Part shown: positions 47,165-55,264 of the stretch, one piece after another
Layout: the number at the start of each line of letters is the position of its first letter
How positions within the stretch are numbered: the first letter of the stretch is position 1
DNA from: Gillisella vitis
GTDB lineage: Bacteria > Pseudomonadota > Alphaproteobacteria > Rhizobiales > Rhizobiaceae
DNA length: 64,000 bases
Direction of reading: 5' to 3'
Assembly: GCA_009744235.1 (NCBI GenBank)
Contig: WPHV01000009.1
Coordinates: 1-64,000, forward strand
Notes under the pieces: generated by a model
Told to the model about the DNA's origin: nothing
What the model saw: the letters and a program-made list of their open reading frames with translations, nothing else
Databases searched by the model: none
Program-made: the position numbers and the translations under genes

Positions 47165-48230
47165 AGACAAGGGCGTGCTCCTTGTTCCAGACCAGCGCGT
47201 AGCGGGTCTGCGGTTCGAGGATCGGGCGGACGTCCTTGCTCAAATGGGTTTCCACTTCGAAGACAGAGCCATCATCCGCCGAGAAAAACGAATAGACCGC
47301 CGAGCCGGTATATTCCTCAGCCAGAAAGATCGCTTCGATTGCCACTTCATCACTGCCGCGCTCGGCGATAACAGGACGGATGGAAATCCGATCATGGCGA
47401 ATGGCATAGGCGGGGGTCGAAGCGGATTGCCTGAAACCGCCAAGTGGCAGGCGGCCTGCCGGAGCCACGAAACTGTTGCCGTCAACAGAACCGGAAAACA
47501 GATTGTAGCAATTCAGAAAACGCGCCACATCGGCGGAAACGGGGCGGTTATAGATCGTGTCTGAACTGCCGGTCTGGGCAATCCGCCCACGATCCAGCAC
47601 CAGAACCATGTCTCCCATGGCCAGCGCCTCGCTCTCGCTGCCGGTAACATGGAGGAATGTGACGCCGCAGCGCTCGCGGATGTCACGCAACTCATTGCGC
47701 ATCCGAGCGCGCAGATTGGCGTCCAGCGCGCCAAGCGGTTCGTCCAGCAGCACCATTTTCGGCTCGGTGACCAGGGTGCGGGCCAGCGCGACACGCTGTT
47801 TCTGGCCACCGGAAATCTGGGTGACCGCGCGGGCTTCCAAGCCCTGCAAGCCGACAAGCGCGATGATGTCACGCACCCTGTCGGCCACTTCGCCAGCATT
47901 GGTCACCGGTGCTACCTCACGATTGGCAAGGCCGAAGGCAATGTTTTCTCGCACACTCAGATGCGGAAACAGCGCGAAATTCTGAAAGACGAAGCCGATG
48001 CCACGCCGATGCGGCGCCACGTCCTGCATGGACTGTCCGGCAAAGCGGATAGAACCACCCTCGCAGCGCTCAAACCCGGCGATCACCCTGAGCAGGGTTG
48101 TCTTTCCCGACCCGCTTGGGCCAAGCAGTGAGATGTAATGATCGTCGGGCAGCGAAAGGCTCAAGCCATCAAGGGCGCGTGTGTCCCCATAGGTCTTGAC
48201 CAGATTGTGTAGCTCGAGCACGGATGTCAC
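47157..48230 (-). CDS. ABC transporter ATP-binding protein with atypical H-loop
   Basis: A 357-residue PotA-like ATPase with intact Walker A (GPSGSGKTT, 37-45), Q-loop FQNFALFPH, signature ISGGQ (139-143) and Walker B LLDEP (161-165). The switch histidine is missing: the usual VTHD is VTG, with G197 at the His position. Start is GTG at 48230. First gene of the long minus-strand cluster; the divergent GntR gene is 530 bp away. With the second, canonical ATPase it might form an asymmetric pair, though a whole subfamily with VTG exists in alphaproteobacteria as I recall. Confidence 0.9.
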   Translation of the reverse strand: MTSVLELHNLVKTYGDTRALDGLSLSLPDDHYISLLGPSGSGKTTLLRVIAGFERCEGGSIRFAGQSMQDVAPHRRGIGFVFQNFALFPHLSVRENIAFGLANREVAPVTNAGEVADRVRDIIALVGLQGLEARAVTQISGGQKQRVALARTLVTEPKMVLLDEPLGALDANLRARMRNELRDIRERCGVTFLHVTGSESEALAMGDMVLVLDRGRIAQTGSSDTIYNRPVSADVARFLNCYNLFSGSVDGNSFVAPAGRLPLGGFRQSASTPAYAIRHDRISIRPVIAERGSDEVAIEAIFLAEEYTGSAVYSFFSADDGSVFEVETHLSKDVRPILEPQTRYALVWNKEHALVYA

Positions 48231-48762
48231 GTCGGTTCTCGCCAGTTGCGCCCATCCAGCCTAACCCGAACACCCTCCCCGCAAACACAGGAAGAGCGCT
48301 TGCACCTTTTAGCAAAGGTGCATCACAGGAATCGGCAATCGGGCATTTTTCTATTCGTTCCGCTTGTCCGCGCTTCTATTGGCACGATACAGTCGAAGCA
48401 TTGCACGGATGATTTTTGTATTCAATATACTTTTTTATGATTTTTAAATTCAGTTGATTTTTAGGGTAGTCCATCAAGTTCCCGCCAACGCGATACATTG
48501 CGCATTCCGACAGACAAGCACAAAGGGACCCATAAAAATCGGCAATACCTGCCAATTTTCCCGAGGATTTTTAGATTGAATGCCTGTAATCGCCTTCGGA
48601 ATGCCTACGCTTTAAACCAATCCGAATACGATCTAAAAAATGACTATTGCACACTATATCCAAAAATTAAATGCTGCATGCGGATATTGCTTTTTATGCC
48701 TCTAGTCTCGAAAGCGGTTTTCGCCTTACAGAGAAGACAGACCAACGGGAACAGTCTGCGCC
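48231..48762. other. large divergent regulatory region of the ABC cluster
   Basis: About 530 bp with no gene that I can support. It becomes AT-rich after 48400, unlike the flanking GC-rich genes. It contains the 22-bp dyad at 48301-48322 (separate entry) and must contain the promoters of the ABC cluster and the divergent two-headed GntR gene. Confidence 0.6.
48301..48322. promoter_or_regulatory. 22-bp perfect dyad, candidate operator
   Basis: TGCACCTTT-TAGC-AAAGGTGCA: 9-base perfect arms around a 4-base centre, about 70 bp upstream of the GTG start of the first ATPase gene. It could bind the divergent GntR-type regulator. The TGCACC/GGTGCA ends resemble NtrC half-sites, but the spacing is 10 rather than about 5 bases. 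Confidence 0.45.
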
Positions 48763-49761
48763 ATGACGACACAAACCGGCCAACGCCGCTATGAAATTGC
48801 CGAGGCGGTGCTGCGTTCCAACATCGCCGAAGGCCTGTTGCCTCAAGGGCTTGTGCTGCTGGAAGGCCATATTGCCGAGATCCTGCAAACGTCCCGTGCG
48901 CCGGTACAGCGGGCTTTGCAGGCGCTGGAGGCGGACGGGCTGGTGCATCGGTTTAAGGGACGCGGCTATCTCGTCGGCCCGACAGGGTTTGGCATCGAGC
49001 CGCTGAGAACCGATATCCGCAGCATTGGCCTGACCGTCCCCAAACATGCCGACGACGCCTTGCAGAACCGGTCCTCCTGGGAGCGGATCTACGACACCGT
49101 CGAGCGCGATGTGGCCGGATGCGTGGTGTTTGGCCGCTACCGGATCATCGAGACCGAACTTGCCAGCCATTTCAATGTCAGCCGCACGGTGGTGCGCGAT
49201 GTGCTGGCGCGGCTGAGCGAACGGGGACTGGTGCGCAAGAACCAAAGCTCCCATTGGATCGCCGGTCCGTTGACCGCACAGACCATCAAGGATCATTTCG
49301 GGTTGCGCGCCATGCTGGAGCCGCAGGCATTGACGACGGCTGCCCCCCATATCGACAGTGAGGCGCTGCTTTGCCTGCTGGACCGGCTTCGGCAACTGGA
49401 GAGAGATCATACCGGGGATGGCCTCAGAGATGTCGTGGAGATGCAGCAAGGCTTCATAGAGATCTGCATTCTCGCCACGCCCAATGAGAAGCTGCGGGAA
49501 TTGATCCGCAACAATCTTCTGCCGGTGACAGCCGCGACCAGCCTTCTGGCCCGCCTGGGTCTTCCCGGCGACCTGACGACGATTACCGAATTCCGGCTGA
49601 TCGTCGAGTTGCTGGCCCGTGGGGCGACCACGGCAGCGGCGGCCATGCATGGCACCCATCTGGACGCAGCCCTGAACCGGACCATCGCCCAAATGAAGAT
49701 CGTCGCGATCATTCCCGATCCCGGCGCCACGGCGGCCTATCTGACCCGTGTTCAGGAATGA
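48763..49761 (+). CDS. GntR/FCD regulator with two tandem winged-helix domains
   Basis: A 332-residue regulator. It contains a first GntR-type wHTH at residues about 10-72 (EGHIAEILQTSRAPVQRALQ, ALEADGLVHRFKGRGYLV), a linker, a second one at about 107-168 (IETELASHFNVSRTVVRDVL, ARLSERGLVRKN), and a helical FCD-like ligand domain from about 172. Ordinary FadR-type regulators have one DNA-binding domain and about 230-250 residues. It is divergent from the ABC/SDR/deacetylase cluster and is its likely regulator. Confidence 0.85.
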   Translation: MTTQTGQRRYEIAEAVLRSNIAEGLLPQGLVLLEGHIAEILQTSRAPVQRALQALEADGLVHRFKGRGYLVGPTGFGIEPLRTDIRSIGLTVPKHADDALQNRSSWERIYDTVERDVAGCVVFGRYRIIETELASHFNVSRTVVRDVLARLSERGLVRKNQSSHWIAGPLTAQTIKDHFGLRAMLEPQALTTAAPHIDSEALLCLLDRLRQLERDHTGDGLRDVVEMQQGFIEICILATPNEKLRELIRNNLLPVTAATSLLARLGLPGDLTTITEFRLIVELLARGATTAAAAMHGTHLDAALNRTIAQMKIVAIIPDPGATAAYLTRVQE

Positions 49762-49793
49762 GTGTGGTGCCGACCCTGCCATGATCTGCGCTC

Positions 49794-50771
49794 CTAGACC
49801 GTTGACAACGCGGCGCTGATGTCGCGGATCATCGCCTGCCGCTCTCGGCGTGCCGCCAATGCCTGCTCCATATCGACCTTGACGAACCGGGTCGGCGTAT
49901 GCGGTTGCAATTGACCGATCAGGTCCATATCGGCTGATATCACCGTGCCGACCATGAAATAGCCGCCGCCAGAAACGGCGTCGCGGTGCAAGACAATCGG
50001 CTCAGTGCCACCCGGCACCTGGATCGAGCCATAGGGATAGCAGCTATCGACAATATTGGACGGATCGGAGCCTGCCCCAAACGGCGGAGTGCGGGGTACG
50101 AAATCGAGCTTGCGCCCGCCGCGAAACCGGTAGCCCATCCGGTCAGCTTCCGGCGCTACCTTCCATTCGTCCTCAAAGAAATTGCCCTTCGCCTCTTCCG
50201 TCAACCGATCCCAATAGAGACCGGGCAGCACGCGCAGTTCGGCAGGCGCGCCCGGACGGCGGCGCAGCGCCTGCGGAATGGTCCGGCCTTCCGGTACAGG
50301 CTTCGCCTGCCCCACCGGCAATTCATCTCCAGCCGCAATAGCACGGCCCTGAAAACCGCCAAGCGCGCCGATGGCGTAGGTGGAGCGTGAGCCGAGCGCC
50401 AGCGGCACATCAATACCACCGGCGACGGCGATATAGATCCGAGCCCCTGCTTTCAGGAAATCGAAACTCAGCACCTGACCTGCCCGCACCTTGAAGGCGG
50501 TCCAGCCAGGCTGTTCCTCACCGTCAAGGCGGATCGGCATCTCCGCTCCGGTGACAGCGACCATGGTGTCGGCGGCAAATTCCAGCTTCGGTCCGATGAA
50601 CACCGCTTCCAGCCCCGCCGCCCCTTCGTCATTGCCGACGAGCAGATTGGCGGCCTTCAGCGCCAGCCGGTCCATGGCCCCGCCCAGGGGAATGCCGAGG
50701 TGAAAATAGCCGGGACGGCCCAGATCCTGAACCGTGGTGGCAAGCCCTTGATGCAAAACCTTAATGACCAT
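49794..50771 (-). CDS. pxpC: biotin-dependent carboxyltransferase / 5-oxoprolinase subunit C family (KipA/AHS2)
   Basis: A 325-residue AHS2-domain protein starting MVIKVLHQGLATTVQDLGRPGYFHLGIPLGG, the hallmark of PxpC/KipA and of the urea carboxylase/allophanate-type carboxyltransferase half. Its ATG overlaps the pxpB stop by 11 bp, so the pair should be made and act together. The operon also encodes biotin carboxylase and BCCP, suggesting a carboxyltransferase role rather than simple ATP-dependent 5-oxoprolinase. The longer frame to 51074 is out-of-frame sequence inside pxpB. Confidence 0.85.
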   Translation of the reverse strand: MVIKVLHQGLATTVQDLGRPGYFHLGIPLGGAMDRLALKAANLLVGNDEGAAGLEAVFIGPKLEFAADTMVAVTGAEMPIRLDGEEQPGWTAFKVRAGQVLSFDFLKAGARIYIAVAGGIDVPLALGSRSTYAIGALGGFQGRAIAAGDELPVGQAKPVPEGRTIPQALRRRPGAPAELRVLPGLYWDRLTEEAKGNFFEDEWKVAPEADRMGYRFRGGRKLDFVPRTPPFGAGSDPSNIVDSCYPYGSIQVPGGTEPIVLHRDAVSGGGYFMVGTVISADMDLIGQLQPHTPTRFVKVDMEQALAARRERQAMIRDISAALSTV

Positions 50772-51636
50772 GGAGAAGGCCCTCCAGCCTGGCGTTGTAG
50801 CCGGTGATGTCTTTCTGGAATTCCGAGAGATCAAAGCGCACCTCGCGGATTGGCGGTACGAATATGCCCTTGTCCACCTCTTCCACCGCCTGATCGTAAC
50901 CGTCTCTATCCACCGGCTTGAACTTGACGATATCCCCCGGCTTGAAGAACACCATGAAGTCACGCAGGTAAGAGGTGGTCTGGGTCGGATCGTAGATCGG
51001 CATCGGGGTGATGCCGAACATCTGGTAGCCACCGGCACCGCGCACCGAATAGATGCAGCCGAAACAGCCACCATGGCCGACCGTCAGCCTCGGCGTATCG
51101 GTGCGGGGCCGCAGATATTTCGGTACCTCGATCTGCCGCTGCTGCTCGACCATCTGGTACATGAAAGGCAGGCCGGACACGAAGCCGACCATGGAGACAA
51201 ACCAGGGCGAACCGGCATGGGCGGCAATAAAGTCCTCGACCCCAGAGTAATTGTTGATCTTGGCGGCATAGTCGAGATCAGTGCCCTCAGGCTCCTGATG
51301 GCGTTCGCGAAACCGCATCAGAGTCTCATGGGTCCAGGGATCGTTGTAGAAGACCGGGATTTCAACGATCCGCGTGGCGATCACCGGATCGCTTTTCGCC
51401 GCCGCCACTTCGATGGCCTGGACTTCCTTCAAAATATCATCGGGATGAATAATGTCAGGATCGAACTTGACCTGGAAAGAGGCATTGGCCGGGCAGATCT
51501 CGGTAACGCCCTTGATCCGGGCTTGAGAAATGCCGTTGGTCATCGACAGCGAGGTGAAGAAGGCCTCCAGCGACATCGCCTCGCTGCATTCCACGAACAG
51601 ATGCTCATCACCCCCGAATGTATATCGCATTGCCAT
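50761..51636 (-). CDS. pxpB: 5-oxoprolinase subunit B family protein (KipI/AHS1)
   Basis: A 291-residue AHS1-domain protein. It carries family blocks such as YNDPWTHETLMRF, PWFVSMVGFVSGLPFMYQM, PKYLRPRTDTPRLTVGHGGC and YSVRGAGGYQMFGITPMPIYD. It is longer than Bacillus KipI and closer to the AHS1 part of urea carboxylase. The ATG at 51636 shares one base with the accC-like stop and has AGGAG upstream. It acts with PxpC as an AHS1/AHS2 pair; the substrate is unknown. Confidence 0.85.
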   Translation of the reverse strand: MAMRYTFGGDEHLFVECSEAMSLEAFFTSLSMTNGISQARIKGVTEICPANASFQVKFDPDIIHPDDILKEVQAIEVAAAKSDPVIATRIVEIPVFYNDPWTHETLMRFRERHQEPEGTDLDYAAKINNYSGVEDFIAAHAGSPWFVSMVGFVSGLPFMYQMVEQQRQIEVPKYLRPRTDTPRLTVGHGGCFGCIYSVRGAGGYQMFGITPMPIYDPTQTTSYLRDFMVFFKPGDIVKFKPVDRDGYDQAVEEVDKGIFVPPIREVRFDLSEFQKDITGYNARLEGLLHGH

Positions 51637-53027
51637 CAGACAGTCTCCTTTGAAGCGGGTGCCTTGGAGGGAGCAGGAAAGGCCGTTTCCAGCCACGGCT
51701 CCAGAAACCGGGTATGGACATCGGCGCTCCGCACGCAGGGATCAACCGCCAGCTTTTTGTGCAGCGGAATGGTGGTGGCAAGACCGCCAATCTCGAAATG
51801 CTCCAGCGCCGCGCCAAGCTTTTCCAGGCAGGCTTCACGGGTTTCCGCCCAGACGATCAGCTTGCCGAGCAGGGAATCGTAGAACGGCGGCACCTGGTAG
51901 CCTTCATAGAGCATGGTATCGAAGCGGATGCCGTTACCCTCGGGAATGAGCAGGGTCGAGACCGTGCCGGGACCGGGCAGAAAGCCACGTGCCGGGTCCT
52001 CGGCATTGATCCGGCATTCGATAGCATGGCCGGAGAGCACCACATCCTCCTGGCGCAGCGACAAAGACGCGCCACCGGCAATGCGGATCATTTCCTGCAC
52101 CAGATCGATGCCGGTAATCATTTCTGTCACCGGATGCTCGACCTGAATGCGGGTATTGACCTCGATGAAATAAAATTCACCGCTCTGCTCGTCATAGAGG
52201 TATTCAACCGTGCCTGCGCCGCGATAGTGAACCGACCGCGCCAGCGCCACGGCGCTGTCGCACAGGGCTTTTCGCACATCAGCAGGAAGACGCACCGATG
52301 GGCCTTCCTCCCAGACCTTCTGGCGGCGGCGTTGCAGCGAGCATTCACGCTCGAAGCAGTGAATGGCATTTTCCCCATCACCGAGGATCTGTACTTCGAC
52401 ATGGCGGGCACGGGTAATAACCTTCTCGATGTAAAGACCGCCATCACCAAACGCAGCCAACGCTTCGGAGGATGCCTGCGGAAAATGCCGCTCGAAATCC
52501 TCCATGCTCTCGGCAATGCGAATTCCCCGGCCACCGCCACCGGCAGCAGCCTTGATCATCACAGGAAAGCCGATTGTCTCGACGACGGCCCGCCCTGCAT
52601 CCAGGTCATCCACCCGGCCATTCGATCCCGGCACGGTCGGCACTCCGGCCTGCATCGCCGCCTTGCGGGCCTCGACCTTGTCACCCAACAGGCTGATCGC
52701 TTCATGGCTTGGACCAATAAAAATCAGCCCGGCATCGGTGACGGCCTTGGCAAATGCAGCATTTTCGGAGAGGAAGCCGTAGCCCGGATGCACGGCATCG
52801 ACGCCGGTTTCCAGCGCCGCTTTCAGCACAGCCTCGATATTCAGGTAGGATTTAGCGGCGGAGGGCGGGCCAATCTCCACCGCCTGATCGGCCAGTTTCA
52901 CCGCCAGCATATCCCGGTCGGCGGCGGAATGAACCTGCACGGTGCGAATGCCGAGCGCCTTGGCCGCCTGGATGATCCGAACGGCAATCTCGCCCCTGTT
53001 GGCCACCAGCAGCGACGAGATGCTCAT
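51636..53027 (-). CDS. biotin carboxylase (AccC-like) of a dedicated carboxylase
   Basis: A 463-residue ATP-grasp biotin carboxylase. VANRGEIAVRIIQAAKALGI starts the N-terminal domain; the glycine-rich ATP lid is KAAAGGGGRGIRI; HPGYGFLSENAAFA and the catalytic RNTRIQVEHPVTE-like segment (VNTRIQVEHPVTEM) are present. It overlaps the BCCP stop by 4 bp and the pxpB start by one base. Because it is embedded with LamB and AHS1/AHS2 genes, it probably serves a specialised carboxylase rather than fatty-acid synthesis. Confidence 0.9.
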   Translation of the reverse strand: MSISSLLVANRGEIAVRIIQAAKALGIRTVQVHSAADRDMLAVKLADQAVEIGPPSAAKSYLNIEAVLKAALETGVDAVHPGYGFLSENAAFAKAVTDAGLIFIGPSHEAISLLGDKVEARKAAMQAGVPTVPGSNGRVDDLDAGRAVVETIGFPVMIKAAAGGGGRGIRIAESMEDFERHFPQASSEALAAFGDGGLYIEKVITRARHVEVQILGDGENAIHCFERECSLQRRRQKVWEEGPSVRLPADVRKALCDSAVALARSVHYRGAGTVEYLYDEQSGEFYFIEVNTRIQVEHPVTEMITGIDLVQEMIRIAGGASLSLRQEDVVLSGHAIECRINAEDPARGFLPGPGTVSTLLIPEGNGIRFDTMLYEGYQVPPFYDSLLGKLIVWAETREACLEKLGAALEHFEIGGLATTIPLHKKLAVDPCVRSADVHTRFLEPWLETAFPAPSKAPASKETV

Positions 53028-53266
53028 GCCTGCACCTCGGCGATCACCTGACCGGCCATGATCGGTTCATTGTCTTCCGCGACGAAAACAAGACCGCTGC
53101 CAGCGGCGTCCGCATGCACTTCATGAAAGGTCTTCATCACCTCAATCAGGCCGATAACATCGCCTTGCATCACCGCATCTCCATCATTTTTGAAGTTCGG
53201 GGCATCGGGAGACGGCTTGCGGTAGAATGTGCCAGGCAGGGGCGATCTGATCTCGTGGGTGCTCAT
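53024..53266 (-). CDS. biotin carboxyl carrier protein, short form
   Basis: An 80-residue biotinyl domain with the biotinylation site EVMKTF (Lys near residue 45). It starts STHEIRSPLPGTFYRKPSP, like the C-terminal half of AccB, and lacks the long N-terminal linker of fatty-acid BCCP. It is 12 bp from the LamB gene and overlaps the biotin carboxylase start by 4 bp, so it is the carrier of the same multi-subunit enzyme. Confidence 0.9.
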   Translation of the reverse strand: MSTHEIRSPLPGTFYRKPSPDAPNFKNDGDAVMQGDVIGLIEVMKTFHEVHADAAGSGLVFVAEDNEPIMAGQVIAEVQA

Positions 53267-53278
53267 GGCTGTCTCCGG

Positions 53279-54055
53279 TTACTTGAGAATGTCTGAAAGA
53301 GGCGAAATGCGAATGCCTTCAGCGACCAGCGCGTCGCGCATATGGCGGACGATATCGAAAGCGCCCAGCGTGTCGGAATGGAAGCAGATGGTCTCGAATG
53401 GCACTTCGATGTCTTTGCCCGTCACCGCCGTGACCTTGCCTTCCAGGCAGGCGCGCAGCACCTTGCGGGCAATGGCGGCGGGATCGGGACGCCCGACATC
53501 GCGGGTAAAAACGATAGAGCCGCTTTCGTCGTAATCACGGTCGGCGTAGAATTCCCGCGCCACCGGCTGGCCCGCCTCGCGCGCCGCGATTTCGGTGGCC
53601 GAACCCGCCATGCACAGCACATAGGCATTGGGGTTGGCGGTGCGCATATAATGCACGAAAAGCTGTGCGAGTTCGGGGTTAACAGCCATTTCCATATAGA
53701 GCGCGCCGTGTGGCTTCACATGTTGCAGGCTGGAGCCATGGCGGCGCACGAATTCCTTCAGCGCTCCGACCTGGTAGACGATATCATTGACCAATTCGCG
53801 CGGCGTACCATTGATCTTGCGCCGTCCAAACCCCTGAAGATCGTCGTAACCGGGATGAGCGCCGATACCGACACCATGCTCCGCCGCCAGCCGCACGGTC
53901 TCATCCATCAGGTTTGGATCGCCAGCATGAAAGCCGGTGGCGATATTGGCAGAACTGATTAGCCCCATCAAAGCCTGATCGGCGGTATCGCCGATCCGCC
54001 AGCGGCCAAAGGCTTCGCCCAGATCACAATTGATATCGACAGATTCAAGCGCCAC
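53279..54055 (-). CDS. pxpA: LamB/YcsF family protein, 5-oxoprolinase subunit A-like
   Basis: A 258-residue LamB/YcsF barrel protein. It opens [18 protein letters not shown] and has [44 protein letters not shown] and [14 protein letters not shown], all family hallmarks, including the Asp/His residues of the presumed metal or active site. In PxpABC it opens 5-oxoproline. It is the first gene of the operon LamB-BCCP-biotin carboxylase-PxpB-PxpC, divergent from a LysR gene. A second, distinct LamB gene starts at 63600. Confidence 0.9.
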   Translation of the reverse strand: MALESVDINCDLGEAFGRWRIGDTADQALMGLISSANIATGFHAGDPNLMDETVRLAAEHGVGIGAHPGYDDLQGFGRRKINGTPRELVNDIVYQVGALKEFVRRHGSSLQHVKPHGALYMEMAVNPELAQLFVHYMRTANPNAYVLCMAGSATEIAAREAGQPVAREFYADRDYDESGSIVFTRDVGRPDPAAIARKVLRACLEGKVTAVTGKDIEVPFETICFHSDTLGAFDIVRHMRDALVAEGIRISPLSDILK

Positions 54056-54269
54056 AGGGAACCTCTATGCTTTATTTTTATGCAAAAAACTTAACTGCCA
54101 TCATTTTCGTCAGGAAAAGCTAGGCAGAAAATCATCATTTGAAAAATGGTATTTTCAGAAAGTCATTATCTGATTTATTGATGGCTTGAGCTTGGAAGAC
54201 CCAAAGAAAAGTTTGAATGTTTTTCGCTCTGTAGACCGTACAATGCAGGTGAATATTTCGGCTTCCACA

Positions 54270-54292
54270 ATCAGAAGATTAATCATTCTGAT
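54270..54292. promoter_or_regulatory. candidate LysR operator
   Basis: ATCAGAA-N9-TTCTGAT is a perfect dyad, and further TCAGAT/ATCAGA copies lie at about 54294-54313 and 54163-54175, in the gap between the LamB operon and the divergent LysR gene. This clustering fits LysR recognition plus activation sites. Confidence 0.45.
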
Positions 54293-54334
54293 TTTCAGAT
54301 GGCACTATCAGAAATTACGATGGGAGTTCGTGTC

Positions 54335-55234
54335 ATGTCGCTCAGTCTTCGCCAGATCCGCTATTTCGTGGCGACCGCCGAATCCGGGCAGGTCTCGCAG
54401 GCCGCCATCAACCTCGCTATCTCGCAATCGGCGGTGACCACGGCGATCAAGGAGCTTGAAACCATTGTCGGTGCGCCGCTGTTCGAGCGTACGCCGCATG
54501 GCATGGACCTGACCGAAGCCGGGCGTCTGCTGCTGTCCCAGGCCTATGACATCCTGCGGAAGGTTGATGACATCACCACGCTCAACCCCGTCACCGGCAA
54601 GGTGCAGGGCAAGCTCAGCGTCGCCGCCAGCTATACGGTGATCGGTTATTTTCTGCCGTTGCATATCGAGCGGTTGAAACGGCAGTTTCCGGGTGTCAAT
54701 ATCCAGCTGTTCGAACTCAACCGGGAAAGCGTCGAAGAGGGCCTGCTTGCCAATCGTTATGACGTCGCCGTGCTGCTGACCTCAAACATTCTCAACCCGG
54801 AACTGACCACCGAAACGCTGCTGAATTCGCAGCGGCGGCTTTGGCTCCCTGCCCGCCATCCGCTGCTGACACGTCCCTCGGTTGGCCTGAAGGACGTGGC
54901 AGAGGAAAACTATATCATGCTGACGGTGGACGAAGCGTCGCATACCACGCTGAAATACTGGAGCCCGACACCCTACCAGCCGAAGGTGACGCTGCGGACA
55001 TCCTCGGTTGAGGCCGTGCGCTCGCTGGTCGCCAACGGCCAAGGCGTCGCCATTCTCTCCGATATGGTGCATCGGCCATGGTCGCTGGAGGGCAGACGGA
55101 TCGAGACAATCACACTGACCGACCCGGTACCCTCCATGGATGTCGGCCTTGCCTGGCGGCGCAATGCGGACTTCAGCCCGGCCATGGAGGCGTTTCGCGC
55201 TTATTTCCGGCGGGCCTTTCATATTCCGGGGTAG
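54335..55234 (+). CDS. LysR family transcriptional regulator of the LamB/carboxylase operon
   Basis: A 299-residue LysR protein with a clear N-terminal HTH (YFVATAESGQVSQAAINLAI, SQSAVTTAIKELETIVGAPL) and an effector domain beginning GKLSVAASYTVIGYFLPLHI. The ATG at 54335 has GGGAG 9 bases upstream. It is divergent from the LamB-BCCP-carboxylase operon, the presumed target. Convergent with the aldehyde dehydrogenase gene 30 bp away. Confidence 0.9.
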   Translation: MSLSLRQIRYFVATAESGQVSQAAINLAISQSAVTTAIKELETIVGAPLFERTPHGMDLTEAGRLLLSQAYDILRKVDDITTLNPVTGKVQGKLSVAASYTVIGYFLPLHIERLKRQFPGVNIQLFELNRESVEEGLLANRYDVAVLLTSNILNPELTTETLLNSQRRLWLPARHPLLTRPSVGLKDVAEENYIMLTVDEASHTTLKYWSPTPYQPKVTLRTSSVEAVRSLVANGQGVAILSDMVHRPWSLEGRRIETITLTDPVPSMDVGLAWRRNADFSPAMEAFRAYFRRAFHIPG

Positions 55235-55264
55235 GTTTCCCTGCCCCGGAATGATGGGTAAAGA

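Noticed and set aside
48301..48322. NtrC binding site
   Set aside because: Ends match TGCACC/GGTGCA but the spacing is 10 bases instead of about 5.
51714..53051. 445-aa plus-strand open frame opposite the biotin carboxylase gene
   Set aside because: Shadow frame of a conserved enzyme; no recognisable domain or ribosome site.
49794..53266. Classic urea amidolyase/urea carboxylase
   Set aside because: Subunits are split, there is no allophanate hydrolase in the operon, and LamB is included; only the logic is similar.
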